Source: Sinanaerobacter chloroacetimidivorans (GTDB lineage Bacteria; Bacillota; Clostridia; Peptostreptococcales; Anaerovoracaceae). Taken from it: 64,000 nt of DNA. Numbering within the stretch: position 1 is the first letter of the stretch; each line of letters opens with the position of its first letter. The notes under the pieces were generated by a model. The model made no database searches, was not told the origin of the DNA, and was given only the letters and a program-made list of their open reading frames with translations. The stretch covers positions 1-64,000 of the forward strand of contig NZ_JAGSND010000004.1 in assembly GCF_018128545.1 (NCBI RefSeq), read 5' to 3'. A program made the position numbers and the translations under genes. Shown one piece after another: positions 61,418 through 64,000 of the stretch.

Positions 61418-61476
61418 AAATCACATATTTTTGTAATTCATTTGACAGTTTGATGGATTACAGAAATATGTGATTT
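61418..61476 (+). promoter_or_regulatory. Long hairpin in the cold-shock mRNA leader
   Basis: Bases 61418-61442 pair continuously with 61452-61476: 25 pairs with three G-U wobbles and a 9-base loop. It is AU-rich and followed by TTTTAG, 44 bases before the start codon. It may act as an RNA thermometer, a stability element or a weak attenuator. Confidence 0.65.
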
Positions 61477-61519
61477 TTAGTTTATTAAGGAATATAATAA
61501 TGAATTAGGAGGTACCTTC

Positions 61520-61732
61520 ATGAATAGTGGTACTGTAAAATGGTTTAATGCGGATAAAGGATTTGGATTTATTTCCAATGATAATGGTGGTGATGATGTA
61601 TTCGTCCACTTCTCCGGGATTGTTTCTGAAGGATACAAATCTCTTGTAGAAGGACAAAGAGTTACATTTGATACCGAAAAAGATTCCAGGGACAGTAGAA
61701 AAACACGGGCAGTCAACGTCCGAATTGTATAG
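61520..61732 (+). CDS. csp: Cold-shock protein (CspA family)
   Basis: A 70-residue single cold-shock domain. RNP1 is KGFGFIS and RNP2 is VFVHFSGI; the start [16 protein letters not shown] is canonical. It binds single-stranded RNA and melts secondary structures. TTAGGAGGTACC is the ribosome site. A long structured leader suggests post-transcriptional control. A strong terminator follows. Confidence 0.95.
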   Translation: MNSGTVKWFNADKGFGFISNDNGGDDVFVHFSGIVSEGYKSLVEGQRVTFDTEKDSRDSRKTRAVNVRIV

Positions 61733-61745
61733 CTGAAAGAATCTA

Positions 61746-61775
61746 CGCCTCCTCATATTTGAGGGGGCGCTTTTT
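61746..61775 (+). terminator. Terminator after the cold-shock gene
   Basis: CGCCTCCTC / GAGGGGGCG (9-bp stem, one wobble) followed by CTTTTT, 13 bases after the stop codon. Confidence 0.85.
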
Positions 61776-61797
61776 CGATTTGTGAGGTGATTATTTC

Positions 61798-62448
61798 ATG
61801 ACAAATGTTGAAAACTTTAACGACCAAAGCTTGGGTGAAGAGATTGCAAATGCGGTTTCCCATGGAATTGGTGCCGTCCTGGCAATTGCCGGTACGGTGA
61901 TTTTGATTTTTTGCGCATGGCTGTACAGCGATACCTTAGGTCTTGTCAGCGCCTCCCTTTACGGATTCAGTCTGGTATTCCTATACTTGATGTCAACCTT
62001 GTATCACTCGTTCACCAATATCGCGGTTAAGCGCGTTTTCCAGGTTTTTGATCACTGTTCTGTTTTCATCTTGATTCTGGGAAGTTATGTTCCAATATGC
62101 CTTTCTTTGCTGGGAGGAAGTATTGGGTGGACTCTTTTCGGCATCAACGCATTTTTCACTGTATTAGGCATTACCGCCAATGCAATTAGTGTCAAGAAAT
62201 GGCATAACTTATCCCTGCTTTTATATCTGCTTATGGGGTGGTCTGTTATCATTGCCATTCGGCCATTGCTGAATCTTGTACCTCTTTCCGGATTCGGACT
62301 TCTTTTGGGAGGGGGATTGAGCTATTCCATCGGGGTCCTGTTTTACAACGCAACAAGACCACATTTCATGCACTCTATATGGCATTTGCTGGTTTTATGC
62401 GGAAGTGTCTTACATTACTTCTTTGTTTTGTTCTATATCATCTTATAA
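61798..62448 (+). CDS. Hemolysin III / PAQR-family membrane protein
   Basis: A 216-residue seven-helix membrane protein of the hemolysin III (YqfA/PAQR) family. It starts with EEIANAVSHGIGAVLA, and conserved motifs include STLYHSF, FDHCSVFILILGSY and the C-terminal HSIWHLLVLCGSVLHYF, whose histidines match the PAQR metal site. The function in bacteria is not settled. GAGGTGA precedes the ATG. Confidence 0.9.
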   Translation: MTNVENFNDQSLGEEIANAVSHGIGAVLAIAGTVILIFCAWLYSDTLGLVSASLYGFSLVFLYLMSTLYHSFTNIAVKRVFQVFDHCSVFILILGSYVPICLSLLGGSIGWTLFGINAFFTVLGITANAISVKKWHNLSLLLYLLMGWSVIIAIRPLLNLVPLSGFGLLLGGGLSYSIGVLFYNATRPHFMHSIWHLLVLCGSVLHYFFVLFYIIL

Positions 62449-62688
62449 AATTTCAATACAATCCTTTTATCCCGGCTAATTTACCGTTACTCTGTTAGCT
62501 TCCGACGTTGAAGTAAATATTTTTGTGCTGAGGATCAATGCACAAAACGAATTTTACGATGCTTATAATATCAGATATTATAAAAATAAAAAGCAGAAAT
62601 ACATCTGAAAATCAAGATTGACTTGTTAACCAGATGTAATAATGCAACGTTAGACGCTCATTATTGAGTTCAATTAGGAGGAAAACAA

Positions 62689-63576
62689 ATGGCAGACAGA
62701 GTAACAAACGCAAGCTATGTAAAATGGCCCACTTTCGAAGAAATCAAAGAGATGTTCAAAGAGCATTTTATTATGGACAGACGTGAGGACGGTGTTGTAA
62801 CCGTACGCATGCACTGCAAAGGCGGTCCGCTGATCTGGTCCATGGAATTACATGATGCCATCGGCAAAATGTGGAGACTGCTTGGAACAGACCGTGAAAC
62901 AGAAATGATCATCTTCACGGGAACAGGAAACATCTGGGTAACAGACTTTGAAGCAGCAAGCTGGGCTCCAGAGGGAGACAACGCCGGCGAAACAAGATAC
63001 AACCATATGTTTGTAGATGGACGTCGTATGATCATCACCATGATCCAGGATACGGAAGTTCCTACTCTTGGCGTGTTAAGCGGTTCAGGCGGACACATCG
63101 AGCTTGCCTGTATGTGCGACTTCTGTATCGCTGCTGATGACATTACTGTTCTTGACCCGCATATGCTGCCAGGAACAAACAACGTACCAGGAGATGGTAT
63201 TCAGAGCTGCTTTATGGAATTAATGCCAACAAGACAGGCCGTTTGGTATCTGATGACAGGAGACAAAATGACAGCTGAGCAGCTGCTCCAGTTTGGAATG
63301 GTATCAGAGATCGTTCCTCGAGAAAAATTAATGGATCGTGCTTATGAGATCGCCGATATTTTAATGGCTCAGAACCGTATTGCAAGACGTCTTGCTACCC
63401 AAGTGGTTCGCCGTCCATGGAAAAAGAGAATCGTAGACGATCTTGACTGTGCTTTTGGTACAGAAATGTTCGGTATGTTCTGTGCAGAAGAATTACACTC
63501 TGAATTATTATCCATGATCGAGTACCTTGGATTGGAAGGAAAAATTAATCCACCGTTAGCAGGGAAGATCAGATAA
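62689..63576 (+). CDS. Enoyl-CoA hydratase/isomerase family protein
   Basis: A 295-residue crotonase-fold protein. The oxyanion-hole region is VLSGSGGHIELACMCDFCIA and the conserved C-terminal helical region follows. It lacks the strongly conserved first oxyanion segment of typical enoyl-CoA hydratases, and its N-terminal WPTFEEIKEMF differs, so a related activity such as a C-C hydrolase (6-oxocamphor hydrolase-like) is possible. TAGGAGG precedes the ATG. The next gene encodes an SDR enzyme, so they may share a pathway. Confidence 0.8.
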   Translation: MADRVTNASYVKWPTFEEIKEMFKEHFIMDRREDGVVTVRMHCKGGPLIWSMELHDAIGKMWRLLGTDRETEMIIFTGTGNIWVTDFEAASWAPEGDNAGETRYNHMFVDGRRMIITMIQDTEVPTLGVLSGSGGHIELACMCDFCIAADDITVLDPHMLPGTNNVPGDGIQSCFMELMPTRQAVWYLMTGDKMTAEQLLQFGMVSEIVPREKLMDRAYEIADILMAQNRIARRLATQVVRRPWKKRIVDDLDCAFGTEMFGMFCAEELHSELLSMIEYLGLEGKINPPLAGKIR

Positions 63577-63612
63577 TTTTTCTGACACTTTGAATACATA
63601 AGCAGTTTAAAG

Positions 63613-63657
63613 ATGCGGAGGGATGATCGGTTTCTCCGCATATTTTATCTTTTTTAT
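63613..63657 (+). terminator. Terminator after the enoyl-CoA hydratase gene
   Basis: ATGCGGAG (63613-63620) pairs perfectly with CTCCGCAT (63634-63641), followed by ATTTTATCTTTTTT. Confidence 0.75.
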
Positions 63658-63679
63658 ATGGGTGAAAGGAGTGATTTTT

Positions 63680-64000
63680 ATGGGAAGACTGGAGCATAAA
63701 ATCGCAATCGTGACCGGAGGGAATTCAGGTATTGGCAGTGCAACTGCGGAACTTTTCTGCAAAGAGGGCGCTAAGGTTGTGATTGCCTCAAGACGAGAAG
63801 ATGAAAATAAAAAGATCGTCGATGAAATCACTGCCCGAGGCGGTGAAATCATGGCGGTTCAGGCAGACTTATCAAAGATGGAGGACTGCAGGAAGGTTGT
63901 AGACGAAACGATCAAAAAATACGGCAGAATCGATGTATTGGTCAACAATGCCGGAATAGCCGATAAACATATGCCCATTACCCGCTGTACTGAGGAGTGG
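63680..64000 (+). CDS. Short-chain dehydrogenase/reductase, truncated by the window end
   Basis: The first 107 codons of an SDR enzyme. The nucleotide-binding motif VTGGNSGIGSATAELF, ASRRED and the NNAGIAD segment are visible; the catalytic Ser-Tyr-Lys lie beyond the window. GAAAGGAGTG precedes ATG 63680. The substrate is unknown. Confidence 0.88.
   Translation, partial: MGRLEHKIAIVTGGNSGIGSATAELFCKEGAKVVIASRREDENKKIVDEITARGGEIMAVQADLSKMEDCRKVVDETIKKYGRIDVLVNNAGIADKHMPITRCTEEW

Noticed and set aside
62449..62688. A promoter or RNA gene in the gap before the enoyl-CoA hydratase gene
   Set aside because: TTGACT and TAATAAT are present but badly spaced, and no convincing structure was found. 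The promoter is not identified.

Overview
The window looks like a chromosomal segment of a low-to-moderate GC, strictly anaerobic Bacillota, most likely a Clostridia-class amino-acid fermenter that can also fix nitrogen. The reasons are strong purine-rich Shine-Dalgarno sites before nearly every gene, genes typical of Bacillota (yycH/yycI/yycJ-htrA-rlmH, ylmH, atpZ-like), the complete oxidative ornithine degradation set known from Clostridium sticklandii-type organisms, and a nif operon with clostridial traits (nifI1-nifI2 between nifH and nifD, a long NifD with an internal insert, a NifN-NifB fusion, and a nifV split into two genes). The genus cannot be fixed from the sequence alone.

Layout. 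1-4.5 kb: two small membrane proteins, a cysteine-desulfurase-like enzyme, three consecutive hairpin repeats, aroQ, a PAS-PP2C phosphatase and RNase HI. 4.7-10.3 kb: a yycH-yycI-yycJ-htrA-rlmH locus that lacks walR/walK and starts with a small secreted protein. 10.3-17.7 kb: a gene remnant, a LytTR regulator with a DUF3021 membrane protein, a GGDEF protein, fabI, a PHP phosphoesterase, an HD protein, an ion transporter and an ArsR regulator. 17.8-26.8 kb: the ornithine regulon, made of a sigma-54 activator and ord-ortA-ortB-oraS-oraE-or4. It has a recognisable -24/-12 promoter, two upstream dyads, a third copy of the dyad over the -35 box of the activator gene, and two related structured intergenic elements inside the operon. 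26.8-32.1 kb: a HlyD/ABC exporter with a divergent TetR gene, ogt and a CDF metal exporter. 32.1-43.4 kb: nifH-nifI1-nifI2-nifD-nifK-nifE-nifN/B-nifV(omega)-nifV(alpha), all on the minus strand and preceded by an AnfO-like gene. Its leader has a consensus sigma-A promoter followed by a terminator and a competing hairpin with a hexanucleotide loop. 43.6-47.3 kb: HAD phosphatase, NYN-OST-HTH protein, AraC/GyrI regulator, a QueG-like Fe-S protein and a TSCPD protein. 47.3-48.7 kb: an array of eighteen 75-bp tandem repeats, non-coding in my view, that seems to have expanded inside a dispersed hairpin element related to those near 2.1-2.3 kb. 48.9-64 kb: superoxide dismutase, ylmH, a 34-residue membrane peptide, a diguanylate cyclase overlapping atpZ, a MacAB-type exporter with its own two-component system, two Gfo/Idh/MocA dehydrogenases with an AraC regulator and direct-repeat sites, an amidase, a cold-shock gene with a 25-bp leader hairpin, hemolysin III, an enoyl-CoA hydratase and a truncated SDR gene.

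How it works together. Two nitrogen-related systems dominate. One ferments ornithine for carbon, energy and ammonia under a sigma-54 activator. The other fixes N2 under what appears to be leader attenuation plus post-translational NifI control. The most promising undescribed features are regulatory or structural: the nif leader, the GCAAA-N4-TTTGC operator set, the paired structured elements in the ornithine operon, the 75-bp hairpin array and its parent element, and the cold-shock leader helix. No tRNA, rRNA, CRISPR array, phage or intact insertion sequence was recognised.
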